Positions 1 to 9,942 of a stretch of 64,000 bases of DNA are shown piece after piece. The DNA lies in NCBI GenBank assembly GCA_001899065.1, contig MKUZ01000017.1, positions 434,001 to 498,000 of the forward strand, read 5' to 3'. The notes beneath the pieces are model-generated. The model worked only from the letters and a program-made list of their open reading frames with translations, ran no database searches and had not been told where the DNA came from. Numbering within the stretch: position 1 is the stretch's first letter; each line of letters begins with the position of its first letter. This DNA is from Devosia sp. 66-22 (GTDB lineage Bacteria; Pseudomonadota; Alphaproteobacteria; Rhizobiales; Devosiaceae). The position numbers and the translations under genes are program-made.

Positions 1-744
1 AGGCTTTGTCGCCAAGCTCGGTGGCGATCATGTAGTTGGTGCCCCAGTCCTGCACCACCGTCGAATAGAACGCCGGTTCATACATCTTGTGCTCGGTAAA
101 GAGCTTCCAGTCGCCGGGGAGGGCGGCATAGATCTCGCGCATCGCATCGAGATAGCGCTCGAAGCTGCGGGTGAAGTCGGCCTGGCCGGGAAAGTTCGTG
201 CCGTCGCCGATCCACACCGTCAGCGCCTTGCTGCCGATGGTCTCGCCGATCTCGATGCATTCGAGATTGTGCTCCACGGCCTGCCGCTGCGTGCCGGCAT
301 CGGCATGCGACAGCGAGCCATATTTGTACGAGCTCGCCTGGCCCCTGGCATCCGAGAAGGTGTTGGAGTTCATCGCGTCGAACGAGAGGCCGAAGCGCGA
401 GGCCGCCTGCTTCAGCCGGTTCGGATCGGCCTTGTCCCATGGAATGTGCAGCGACACCGTCGGGGTCGCGCGCGTCAGCTCGTTGATAACGGCGCAGTCC
501 TCGATCTTGTCGAAGATGTCGCGCGGCTCGCCCGGGCCGGGGAAGCGCGCAAAGCGCGTGCCGCCGGTGCCCACGCCCCACGACGGAACCGCGACATGGA
601 ACGTCGCGACCTTGTCGCGGATCGTGTCGATGTCGATACCGCGACGGCTCAGCTGCTCGCCGAGATGGGCGTAGTCGCTCTCGAGCGCCGACTGACGTGC
701 CTTGTTGTCGTTGCCGAGGATGTCGGCGGAGATCAGTGTGTCGG

Positions 745-748
<4 letters not shown>
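1..748 (-). CDS. rhaI: L-rhamnose isomerase, 3' end outside window
   Basis: Converts L-rhamnose to L-rhamnulose in the cytoplasm, first step of rhamnose catabolism. The N-terminal 249 residues are present, beginning MTDTLISADILGNDNKARQS; the C-terminus lies beyond the left edge. The sequence resembles the Pseudomonas/rhizobial type of rhamnose isomerase with a TIM-barrel fold (for example the stretches VPSWGVGTGGTRFARFPG and VSLHIPWDKADPNRLK). The ATG overlaps the stop codon of the upstream rhaD gene by 4 bases (ATGA), so the two are translationally coupled in one minus-strand operon. Identification rests on this sequence type plus the rhaD, rhaR, rhaU and rhaK neighbours. Confidence 0.9.
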
Positions 749-2844
<2,096 letters not shown>

Positions 2845-2900
2845 TGTTTTCCTCCCGGAGAAAGGCTGTTGTCTTTGCGGGCAGACATGCCCTCAGCAGG

Positions 2901-2985
2901 CGTCACTGTCAATCAGAAACGATCAAGATGCGTCATTGACCCTCGGATGGCGCCAGAAACGGGCACATCATGATTGACAGTGACG
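2901..2985. promoter_or_regulatory. Perfect 15-bp inverted repeat between rhaD and rhaR
   Basis: CGTCACTGTCAATCA at 2901-2915 is repeated as its exact reverse complement at 2971-2985. A related half-site, CGTCATTGAC, sits between them at 2931-2940, and the octamer CAGAAACG occurs as a direct repeat at 2914-2921 and 2954-2961. The region lies between the divergent rhaD and rhaR starts, so it is the likely operator/promoter region for the DeoR-family RhaR. Binding is inferred, not shown. Confidence 0.65.
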
Positions 2986-3020
2986 GATTTTGGTGGAAAT
3001 GAACAAACGGGAGAGAGATT

Positions 3021-3824
3021 TTGCACGAAACCGAGCGACATCGCGTGATCTTGGCCGCCGTCCAGGCACGGCCGGTCGCCACCATTTCCGACCTCGTCGA
3101 CATGACGGGGACGTCGGAGGCAACGATTCGGCGCGATATCTCGGCCCTCGATGTACAGGGCCGGCTGCGCCGCGTGCGCGGCGGCGCCGAAGCGCTCAAT
3201 CCGCCGGAGCAGTGCGGGCTTGTCGGCCGCCCCTTCGCGGTGAACGAAACCATCAATATCGAGGCCAAGCGCGCCATCGCGCGCGCCGCCGCCGAGCTCT
3301 GCCACGACGGCGAGCCCATCATCATCAATGGCGGGACCACGACGTACCAGATGGTGCACTACCTCACCAACCGGCGCATGTCGGTGTTCACCAACAGCTT
3401 CGGCATCGCCGAGCACCTGCTGCACAATTCACGCAACAGCGTCGTCATTCCCGGTGGCACCGTCTATCGCGAGCAGAACGTCATTCTGTCGCCCTTCGGC
3501 GGCGTCGTCGCCTCGCACTTTTATGCCAAGCGGATGTTCATCGGCTGCCAGGGCCTCGGCCGGCATGGGCTGATGGAAGCCGACCCGATGGTCGTGCAGT
3601 CCGAGCTGGCGCTCATCAACCAGGCGGAGGAACTGATCGTCCTCGCCGATTCATCGAAATTCTCCGGTCGCTCGAGCCTGATCCTGTGCGGGCTGGATCG
3701 GATCGCCACCGTGATCACCGACGGCGGCATCCGCGAGGAGGACCGCGCCATGCTCGAAAAGGCTGGCGTGAACCTCATCGTGGCGGATGCCGGTGAACAG
3801 GGAACGATCCAGTCGGTCGCCTGA
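3021..3824 (+). CDS. rhaR: DeoR-family transcriptional regulator of rhamnose genes
   Basis: 267 residues. An N-terminal winged helix-turn-helix of the DeoR type (about 1-57, including [20 protein letters not shown]) is followed by the sugar-phosphate-sensing DeoR C-terminal domain ([21 protein letters not shown]-like region [15 protein letters not shown]). The start is TTG, chosen because a GGGAGAGAG ribosome site lies just upstream and the family normally begins with H/E-E-R-x-x-x-I-L. Members of this family control sugar operons in response to a phosphorylated intermediate; in R. leguminosarum RhaR is an activator of the rhamnose genes. The gene heads the plus-strand rhaR-rhaU-rhaK set. Confidence 0.85.
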   Translation: MHETERHRVILAAVQARPVATISDLVDMTGTSEATIRRDISALDVQGRLRRVRGGAEALNPPEQCGLVGRPFAVNETINIEAKRAIARAAAELCHDGEPIIINGGTTTYQMVHYLTNRRMSVFTNSFGIAEHLLHNSRNSVVIPGGTVYREQNVILSPFGGVVASHFYAKRMFIGCQGLGRHGLMEADPMVVQSELALINQAEELIVLADSSKFSGRSSLILCGLDRIATVITDGGIREEDRAMLEKAGVNLIVADAGEQGTIQSVA

Positions 3825-3945
3825 GGCGGCCGTCACATGGATAGAGGATACGCCGCTTCCGCCGGGACCTGCACATGATCGACACTCCCCAGTACCGTCC
3901 CCTGTCGTCGCCTTGCCCATCGTGGCGCAAACTGAGGGGACGCCA

Positions 3946-4263
3946 ATGAGCGAGCGCCACGCCTTCCGCATGCGGCTCAATCCCGGCATGCGGGCCGAGT
4001 ATCAGAAGCGCCACGACGAGATCTGGCCGGAGCTCGTCGACCTGCTGCACAAGGCAGGCGTCTCCGACTACGACATCTGGCTCGACGAGGAGACCAGCCT
4101 CCTGTTCGGCATCCTCACGCGCCGCGACGATCACACCATGGCGACGCTGCCACTCGATCCGGTGATGCAGCGCTGGTGGGCGCATATGCGCGACATCATG
4201 CAGTCCAACCCCGACAACTCCCCGGTCGACGCGCCGCTGACGCGCGTCTTCCACATGGACTGA
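3946..4263 (+). CDS. rhaU: L-rhamnose mutarotase
   Basis: 105 residues, usual length for RhaM/RhaU, which interconverts the alpha and beta anomers of L-rhamnose so that the isomerase and kinase can act. Family features seen are the early FRMRLNPG and [13 protein letters not shown], and the late [17 protein letters not shown] ribosome site supports the ATG. It lies 121 bp after rhaR and 4 bp before rhaK. In R. leguminosarum four ABC-transporter genes sit between rhaR and rhaU; here they are absent. Confidence 0.92.
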   Translation: MSERHAFRMRLNPGMRAEYQKRHDEIWPELVDLLHKAGVSDYDIWLDEETSLLFGILTRRDDHTMATLPLDPVMQRWWAHMRDIMQSNPDNSPVDAPLTRVFHMD

Positions 4264-4267
4264 GCCG

Positions 4268-5620
4268 GTGGCCGTCGCCGTCATCGATATCGGCAAGACC
4301 AACGCCAAGGTGGCGCTGGTCGACCTCGCGCGCCTCGCCGAAACCGACGTGCGCAAGACGCCCAATGCGGCGCTGCGTGACGGACTCTATCCGCACTACG
4401 ACGTCGACCGCCTGTGGCGCTTCATCCTCGACAGCCTGCGCGAGCTGGGGCAGGGGACCGCCATCGACGCGATCTCGATCACCACGCATGGCGCGACCGC
4501 GGCGCTGGTCGATGAGACCGGCGACCTCGCGCTGCCCATCCTCGACTACGAGCACACCGGCCCCGACGCGGTCGCGACGCACTACGATGCCATCCGTCCG
4601 CCCTTCGATGAAACCGGAACGCCGCGCCTGCCTGTCGGCCTCAATCTGGGGGCGCAGCTCTACTGGCAGCAGCAGGCCTTCCCCGCCCGATGGGCGCGGG
4701 TCCGCTCCATCCTGATGTATCCGCAATATTGGGGCATGCGGCTCACCGGCAACCGCATCGGCGAGGCGACATCGCTCGGCTGCCACACGGACCTCTGGTC
4801 GCCGCATCGCCGCGCGCTGTCGCCCATGGTGCAGCACCTGGGCTGGTCGCCGCTCTTTCCGCCCATCGCCAAAGCTGCCAACCGCCTCGGCCCGCTGCTG
4901 CCCGAAATCGCGGCCCGGACCGGGCTGCCGGCGACGACCCCGGTCCATGTCGGCATCCACGATTCCAATGCCTCGCTGCTGCCGCACCTGCTGTCGCGGC
5001 CGGCGCCGTTCTCGGTGCTCTCGACCGGCACCTGGGTCGTCGCCCTCGCGGTGGGCGCGGCGCCGCTGCCGCTCGATCCGGCGCGCGACACGCTGATCAA
5101 TGTCAATGCGCAGGGCAGCCCCACCCCCTCGGCCCGCTTCATGGGCGGCCGCGAAAACACCATGCTGGGCGAAGGGCTGCCCGACGCGACGCCCGAGGCG
5201 ATCGATGCCGTGCTCCGGCAGGGGCTCATGTACCTGCCCTCGGCGCAGCAGGACTCCGGCCCGTTCCCGCATGCCGCCGGCCAGTGGACGCGCGAGGGCA
5301 CGCCGGCCCAGCGCCGCGCCGCTTTGTCGTTCTACCTCGCGCTGATGGCCGCCACCTGCCTCGACCTCATCGGCGCCGACGGCCCCACGATCATCGAGGG
5401 GCCATTCGCCGCCAACGCCGAGTTCGCGAGCATGCTGCGCGCCGCCACCGGCCGCGAGGTCATCACCGAAGCCGCCGGTACCGGCACCAGCATCGGCGCC
5501 GCGTTGCTCGCGGGCCGGGCCGACCTCAGCCCCGGCGGCGACAGCGTGCCCGACCCCGGCCCGCCCTGGTGGGCTTATGCTGTGGCCTGGCGCGTCGCCG
5601 CTCAGGCCGCCGCGTCGTAG
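4268..5620 (+). CDS. rhaK: L-rhamnulokinase, FGGY family
   Basis: 450-residue carbohydrate kinase that phosphorylates L-rhamnulose, feeding RhaD. The N-terminal ATPase motif is the rhizobial form DIGKTNAKVALVD (residues about 6-18) rather than the enterobacterial DxGTTS form; the second half carries STGTWVVAL and a C-terminal EAAGTGTSIGAALLA typical of FGGY kinases. The start is GTG, only four bases after the rhaU stop, with no strong ribosome site, so translation is probably coupled. Its 3' end overlaps the convergent ABC ATPase gene by 19 bp, leaving no room for a terminator outside the coding sequences. Confidence 0.92.
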   Translation: MAVAVIDIGKTNAKVALVDLARLAETDVRKTPNAALRDGLYPHYDVDRLWRFILDSLRELGQGTAIDAISITTHGATAALVDETGDLALPILDYEHTGPDAVATHYDAIRPPFDETGTPRLPVGLNLGAQLYWQQQAFPARWARVRSILMYPQYWGMRLTGNRIGEATSLGCHTDLWSPHRRALSPMVQHLGWSPLFPPIAKAANRLGPLLPEIAARTGLPATTPVHVGIHDSNASLLPHLLSRPAPFSVLSTGTWVVALAVGAAPLPLDPARDTLINVNAQGSPTPSARFMGGRENTMLGEGLPDATPEAIDAVLRQGLMYLPSAQQDSGPFPHAAGQWTREGTPAQRRAALSFYLALMAATCLDLIGADGPTIIEGPFAANAEFASMLRAATGREVITEAAGTGTSIGAALLAGRADLSPGGDSVPDPGPPWWAYAVAWRVAAQAAAS

Positions 5621-6639
5621 AGCGGCAGGCGCGTCCCGTCCGCGCCGAAATAGTGCGCGGCCTTCGCATCGAACGAGACCAGCGCCGCGTCGCCCATCCT
5701 GATCTGCGCCTTGCCGTCCGCCTGCGCCAGCAATTGCTGTCCGGAGGGCAGCGTGAGATGCACGAAGATCTCGCTGCCCAGATACTCGACCAGCGTCACC
5801 TTGCCGGCAACGCCGCTGCCCAGCACCAGATGCTCGGGCCGGACACCCACATGCGCCACATCGGCAGGAAGACCCATTGCTCCGAAATCCGCCGTCCCCC
5901 CGCCGCTAGCCGCCAGCATGTTCATCTTGGGCGAGCCGATGAAGGTCGCGACGAACCGGTTGCGCGGAAAGTTGTAGAGCTCGTAGGGCGTGCCCACCTG
6001 CTCGATGTTGCCCGCATTGAGCACGGTGATGCGGCTCGCCATCGTCATCGCCTCCACCTGGTCGTGCGTCACATAGATCATCGTCGTGCCCAGCCGGTTG
6101 TAGAGGTTGGCCAGCTCCACCCGCATCTGCACGCGCAGCTCCGCATCGAGATTGCTCAGCGGCTCGTCGAACAGGAACAGCTGCGGCTCGCGCACGATGG
6201 CGCGCCCAATCGCGACGCGCTGCTTCTGGCCGCCCGAAAGCTGCCGCGGCTTGCGCTCCATCAGCTCGCCGATCTGGAGGATCCGCGCCGCCTCCGTCAC
6301 GCGCCGCTCGATCTCGTCGCGCGGCATGCGCAGATTGCTGAGCCCGAAGGCGAGGTTCCTGCGCACGCTCATATGCGGGTAGAGCGCGTAGCTTTGGAAC
6401 ACCATCGACAGGTTGCGCTGGCTCGCCGGCAGTTCGTTGACCACCTTGCCGCCGATCGAGATCAGTCCGTCGCTGATCTCCTCGAGTCCGGCGATCATCC
6501 GGAGCAGCGTGGACTTGCCGCAGCCCGACGGCCCCACCAGCACCATGAACTCTCCCGAGCGCACCTCGAGGTCCACGCCGTGGATCACCTCGTGCTTGCC
6601 ATAGGCCTTGCGCACATCGTTAAGAACAACACTGGCCAC
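5602..6639 (-). CDS. Sugar ABC transporter ATP-binding protein, MalK/UgpC type
   Basis: 345 residues. Walker A GPSGCGKST at 36-44, signature LSGGQKQRV from 134, Walker B LFLFDEP at 154-160, then a C-terminal TOBE-type regulatory region. It energises the CUT1 importer encoded by the two upstream permease genes and the binding protein. Start is GTG with AAAGGGCG upstream. It is the last gene of the minus-strand operon that begins with the PhyH gene at 12.5 kb. The proximity to rhaK suggests a link with rhamnose or a rhamnoside, but the substrate cannot be read from the sequence. Confidence 0.92.
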   Translation of the reverse strand: MASVVLNDVRKAYGKHEVIHGVDLEVRSGEFMVLVGPSGCGKSTLLRMIAGLEEISDGLISIGGKVVNELPASQRNLSMVFQSYALYPHMSVRRNLAFGLSNLRMPRDEIERRVTEAARILQIGELMERKPRQLSGGQKQRVAIGRAIVREPQLFLFDEPLSNLDAELRVQMRVELANLYNRLGTTMIYVTHDQVEAMTMASRITVLNAGNIEQVGTPYELYNFPRNRFVATFIGSPKMNMLAASGGGTADFGAMGLPADVAHVGVRPEHLVLGSGVAGKVTLVEYLGSEIFVHLTLPSGQQLLAQADGKAQIRMGDAALVSFDAKAAHYFGADGTRLPLYDAAA

Positions 6640-6650
6640 GGAACGCCCTT

Positions 6651-7541
6651 TTACTTTAGCCCGCTCATCGCGATGCCGCGGATGATGAGGCGCTGGAAGA
6701 TGATGAAGAACAGGAAGATCGGCAGCAGCGACAGGATCGACATGGCGAACATCTGCCCATACTGCGTCACGCTGTCCTGGCTGTTGAACATGCGCAGGGC
6801 GAGCGGCACCGTGTAGTCCTTCACGTCGTTGAGATAGACCAGCGGCCCGAGGAAATCGTCCCACGTCCAGATGAAGCTGAAGATCGCCGCCGTGGCGATC
6901 GCCGGGATCGACAGCGGCATGATGATCGCCCAGTAGATCTTGAACGGCGAGCAGCCGTCGATCATCGCCGCCTCGTCGAGCTCGCGCGGCAATTGCCGGA
7001 AGAACTGCACCATCAGGAAGATGAAGAACGCGTCGCCCGCGAGGAATTGCGGCACGATCAGCGGCAGGTAGGTGTCCACCCAGCCGAGCTTCAGGAACGT
7101 CAGGTACTGCGGGATCAGCACGACGTGATAGGGGATCATCAGCGTCATCATCATCAGTGCGAACCACAGCCGCTTGCCGGTGAATTCGAGCCGCGCGAAG
7201 GCATACGCCGTGAACGAGCAGCTCAGCACATTGCCGATCACCGACAGGATGGTGACGAACAGCGAGTTGCGGAAGAACACGCCGAAGCTCACCGCCATGC
7301 CGTTCCAGCCCTCGGGATAGTTGGCCCAGGTGACCTCCCGCGGCCACAGCGAGGGATCGCCGAAGATCTGGTTGTTGGGCTTGAACGAGCTCGCGAGCAT
7401 CCACAGCAGCGGATAGATCATCACCAGCGACGCGGCGATCAGGAACACATGCTTGAGCAGGGCGGCGCGCTTGGCGCGTTGCGCCTTGGCCGCGCGGAGC
7501 GAGCGGGCGAGGGCGAGCGGCTCGGTGAGGGCAGCATCCAT
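6651..7541 (-). CDS. Carbohydrate ABC transporter permease, MalG type
   Basis: 296-residue inner-membrane permease with about six membrane helices and the ABC-contacting EAAMIDG...P loop (EAAMIDGCSPFKIYWAIIMP) in the second half. The N-terminus carries a basic stretch (RSLRAAKAQRAKRAALLK) before the first helix. The start overlaps the stop of the MalF-type gene by one base (TGATG), and the ATPase gene follows after 11 bases, so the three form a tight unit. Confidence 0.92.
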   Translation of the reverse strand: MDAALTEPLALARSLRAAKAQRAKRAALLKHVFLIAASLVMIYPLLWMLASSFKPNNQIFGDPSLWPREVTWANYPEGWNGMAVSFGVFFRNSLFVTILSVIGNVLSCSFTAYAFARLEFTGKRLWFALMMMTLMIPYHVVLIPQYLTFLKLGWVDTYLPLIVPQFLAGDAFFIFLMVQFFRQLPRELDEAAMIDGCSPFKIYWAIIMPLSIPAIATAAIFSFIWTWDDFLGPLVYLNDVKDYTVPLALRMFNSQDSVTQYGQMFAMSILSLLPIFLFFIIFQRLIIRGIAMSGLK

Positions 7542-8434
7542 CAGCCGCGCTCCCCTTCGTAATGCACCCAGTATTTGCTGGTCCAGAACGCGATGGCGGT
7601 GAATGCCGCGATGATCGCGAGCAGCACCCAGGCCAGCGCCGAGGCATAGCCCATCCGAAGGAACGAAAACGCCTCGTTGAACAGGTACACCGTGTAGAAC
7701 AGCAGCGAGTCGAGCGGGGCGCCCGAGCCGCCCGAAATGATGAAGGCGCCCGAAAAGCTCTTGAACGCCTCGATCATCTGCAGCACGAGGTTGAAGAAGA
7801 TCACCGGCGCGAGCAGCGGCACGGTGATGGCGAAGAACTGCTTGACCTTGCCCGCCGCATCGATCTCGGCCGCTTCGTAGAGCTCCTGCGGAATGGCGCG
7901 CAGTCCGGCAAGGAAGATCAGCATGGGCGAGCCGAACTGCCACACCGCGAGCACGATCAGCGTCCACAGCGAGTAGCGCGGGTCGGCCAGCCAGGCCGGC
8001 CCGTCGATACCCACAAAGCCCAGGATCGTGTTCACCACGCCATCGGCGTTGAACAGGTTGCGCCACAGGATCGCCACCGCAATCGAGCCGCCCAGGATCG
8101 AGGGCAGGTAGAACAGCGCCCGGTAGATGCCGATAGCGCGGATGCCCTTGTCGAGCAGCATCGCCACCGCCAGTGCGAACACCAGCTTGGCCGGAACCGC
8201 GAAGGCGACGAAGGTGAAGGTCACCTGCAGCGCCTTGCGGAAGCGCGCATCGCGCCCGAACATGTAGGCGTAGTTGTCGAGCCCGATCCATTGCGGCGGG
8301 TTGATGACGTTGTACTTGGTGAAGCTCAGATAGAGCGAGAACAGGATCGGCCCGATCGCCAGCAGCAGGAAGCCGACAAGCCACGGCAGCAGGAACGCGT
8401 AACCCGCGAGGTTCTTGCGGATGACTCTGTTCAT
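7541..8434 (-). CDS. Carbohydrate ABC transporter permease, MalF type
   Basis: 297-residue permease with about six helices, opening MNRVIRKNLAGYAFLLPWLV, which is typical of CUT1 first permeases. The ATPase-contact loop reads EAAEIDAAGKVKQFFAITVP. It pairs with the MalG-type permease that directly overlaps it. The gene is separated from the binding-protein gene upstream by a 152-bp gap that is filled by a long palindromic element, which could lower expression of the membrane components relative to the binding protein. Confidence 0.92.
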   Translation of the reverse strand: MNRVIRKNLAGYAFLLPWLVGFLLLAIGPILFSLYLSFTKYNVINPPQWIGLDNYAYMFGRDARFRKALQVTFTFVAFAVPAKLVFALAVAMLLDKGIRAIGIYRALFYLPSILGGSIAVAILWRNLFNADGVVNTILGFVGIDGPAWLADPRYSLWTLIVLAVWQFGSPMLIFLAGLRAIPQELYEAAEIDAAGKVKQFFAITVPLLAPVIFFNLVLQMIEAFKSFSGAFIISGGSGAPLDSLLFYTVYLFNEAFSFLRMGYASALAWVLLAIIAAFTAIAFWTSKYWVHYEGERG

Positions 8435-8455
8435 TGTGCCGCCCGCGCGTCTGGA

Positions 8456-8577
8456 AAGGCCCCCTCATCCGGCCGTCGGCCGCCATCTCCCCCGAGACGG
8501 GAAGGGGAGGGGCCGTCGGGCGAGTGGCCGCCTCCCTTTGCTGGAGAAGGGGCCCGGAGGGCGGATGAGGGGGCCTT
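8456..8577. repeat. Palindromic intergenic element with perfect 16-bp arms
   Basis: AAGGCCCCCTCATCCG at 8456-8471 is the exact reverse complement of 8562-8577. The interior is C-rich on one side and G-rich on the other (CATCTCCCCC, GGGAAGGGGAGGGG), so the transcript could fold into a long hairpin. The motif CCCCTCATCCG is like the RIME-type intergenic elements repeated in many Rhizobiales genomes. It lies inside the operon, between the binding-protein and permease genes. Confidence 0.75.
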
Positions 8578-8586
8578 CGCCATGGG

Positions 8587-9885
8587 TTACGCCCGCGCGA
8601 TGATGTCGCTGGCCTGCTGCAGGAAGTCGGCAGCGACTTCCGCAGGCGAGCGGCCGCCCGTCAACACTTCGACCGCGAGGCGCTCGAACGTCTGCTCGAT
8701 CTCGTTGGCGCCCGACGGCGGGGGCGGGGGCAGCAGCATCGTCTTGCCCTGGATGCCGTCGAAGAACGCCACCGACACCTTCTCGATGTCGGTAAGCTGC
8801 GGCTCGAGCGCCGCGCGCACGTCCGGCTGGCTCGGAATGCCGCGCTCGAGGCCGAGCACCTTTGTCATGTCGAGGTCGTTGACGAAGGCGCTCATATAGC
8901 TGGTCGCCGCTTCGGCGTCCTTGCTGTCGCGGGTGAGGCAGACGAACTGGCTGGGCTGCACGATCGAGCCGGGCACCATGGCGGGCGTGTTGGGATACAT
9001 CGCCGCTCCCAGTCTGTCCTCGATCAGCGCCTGCGCGCCCACGAGTTGGTTCGACCACGCATAGGACGTCGCCGACTTGCCGGTGACGAGCCCGGTCTGC
9101 GCGAGGTCGGCGACGCCGGCCAGCGCCGCGGTCTCCTCGGCCGGCACCGTGGCGCCCGCATCGCGGATCATCTTCCAGGTCGCCCAGTACTCCTCCACCA
9201 CCTCCTGCGGCACCGTGTACTGGCCGTCGGTGAACATCGCCGCGCCCTTCTGGCCGACGAAGTCGGAGAAGTTCTGGTAGTCCGCGGTGTTGTCGTCGGT
9301 GCCCGGCACGCCCGTCGCGTCCTTGATCGCCTTGCCGATGCGGGCCACGTCGTCATAGGTCCAGCCGAACGGGTCGAAGTTGTCGCCCACCTTGATGCCG
9401 GCCGCTTCGTAGAGCCGCGTATTGTACATGGCGACATGCGAGTTGGCGCCGATCGACACCGCATAGAGCTTGCCGCCCACCGTGCCCGCGTCGAGCGCGC
9501 TCCTGTCGATCTTGCTCACGTCGAGGCTCTTGCCGACATAGTCGTCGAGCGGCACGATGGCGCCGTTGTTGATGTACTCGAACATCACGCCATAACCCAT
9601 CTGGATCACGTCGGGCATGTTGCCGCCCGCGATCTGCGTGGTCAGCTTGGTGAAGTAGTCGGCAAAGCCCAGCGTCTCGCCCTCGACGACGATCCCCGGG
9701 TTCTTGCCGTTGAAGATGTCGATCACGGCGAAGGTGCGCTTGTCGCGCTCGGGATTGCCCCACCAGAAATGCCGCACGCGGCGGTCCTGGGCGAAGGCGG
9801 GCGTCCCCAGCGCGCCGGCGACGGCCAGTGCGCCCGCCGCCCCGGCGGTTGTCGTCAGAAATCTCCTGCGGTTGTAGAAGCTCAT
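8587..9885 (-). CDS. Extracellular sugar-binding protein of CUT1 ABC importer, Tat-type signal
   Basis: 432 residues, family 1 (MalE-like) periplasmic solute-binding protein. The N-terminus has a twin-arginine signal, NRRRFLTTTAG, followed by a hydrophobic stretch and a cleavage site like GTPAFAQ; the body has the usual GYGVMFEYINNGAIVPLDDY and EEYWATWKM features. It captures an oligosaccharide or glycoside for the adjacent permeases. Downstream is the palindromic element that separates it from the permease genes, a common arrangement giving more binding protein than membrane protein. The glycosidase gene lies 57 bp upstream on the same strand. Confidence 0.9.
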   Translation of the reverse strand: MSFYNRRRFLTTTAGAAGALAVAGALGTPAFAQDRRVRHFWWGNPERDKRTFAVIDIFNGKNPGIVVEGETLGFADYFTKLTTQIAGGNMPDVIQMGYGVMFEYINNGAIVPLDDYVGKSLDVSKIDRSALDAGTVGGKLYAVSIGANSHVAMYNTRLYEAAGIKVGDNFDPFGWTYDDVARIGKAIKDATGVPGTDDNTADYQNFSDFVGQKGAAMFTDGQYTVPQEVVEEYWATWKMIRDAGATVPAEETAALAGVADLAQTGLVTGKSATSYAWSNQLVGAQALIEDRLGAAMYPNTPAMVPGSIVQPSQFVCLTRDSKDAEAATSYMSAFVNDLDMTKVLGLERGIPSQPDVRAALEPQLTDIEKVSVAFFDGIQGKTMLLPPPPPSGANEIEQTFERLAVEVLTGGRSPAEVAADFLQQASDIIARA

Positions 9886-9942
9886 TCGTGTCCTCCCTGA
9901 TCGAGCTTGGTCGTTTGTGCTCCCTGTGGAGCGGTTCGGTAG

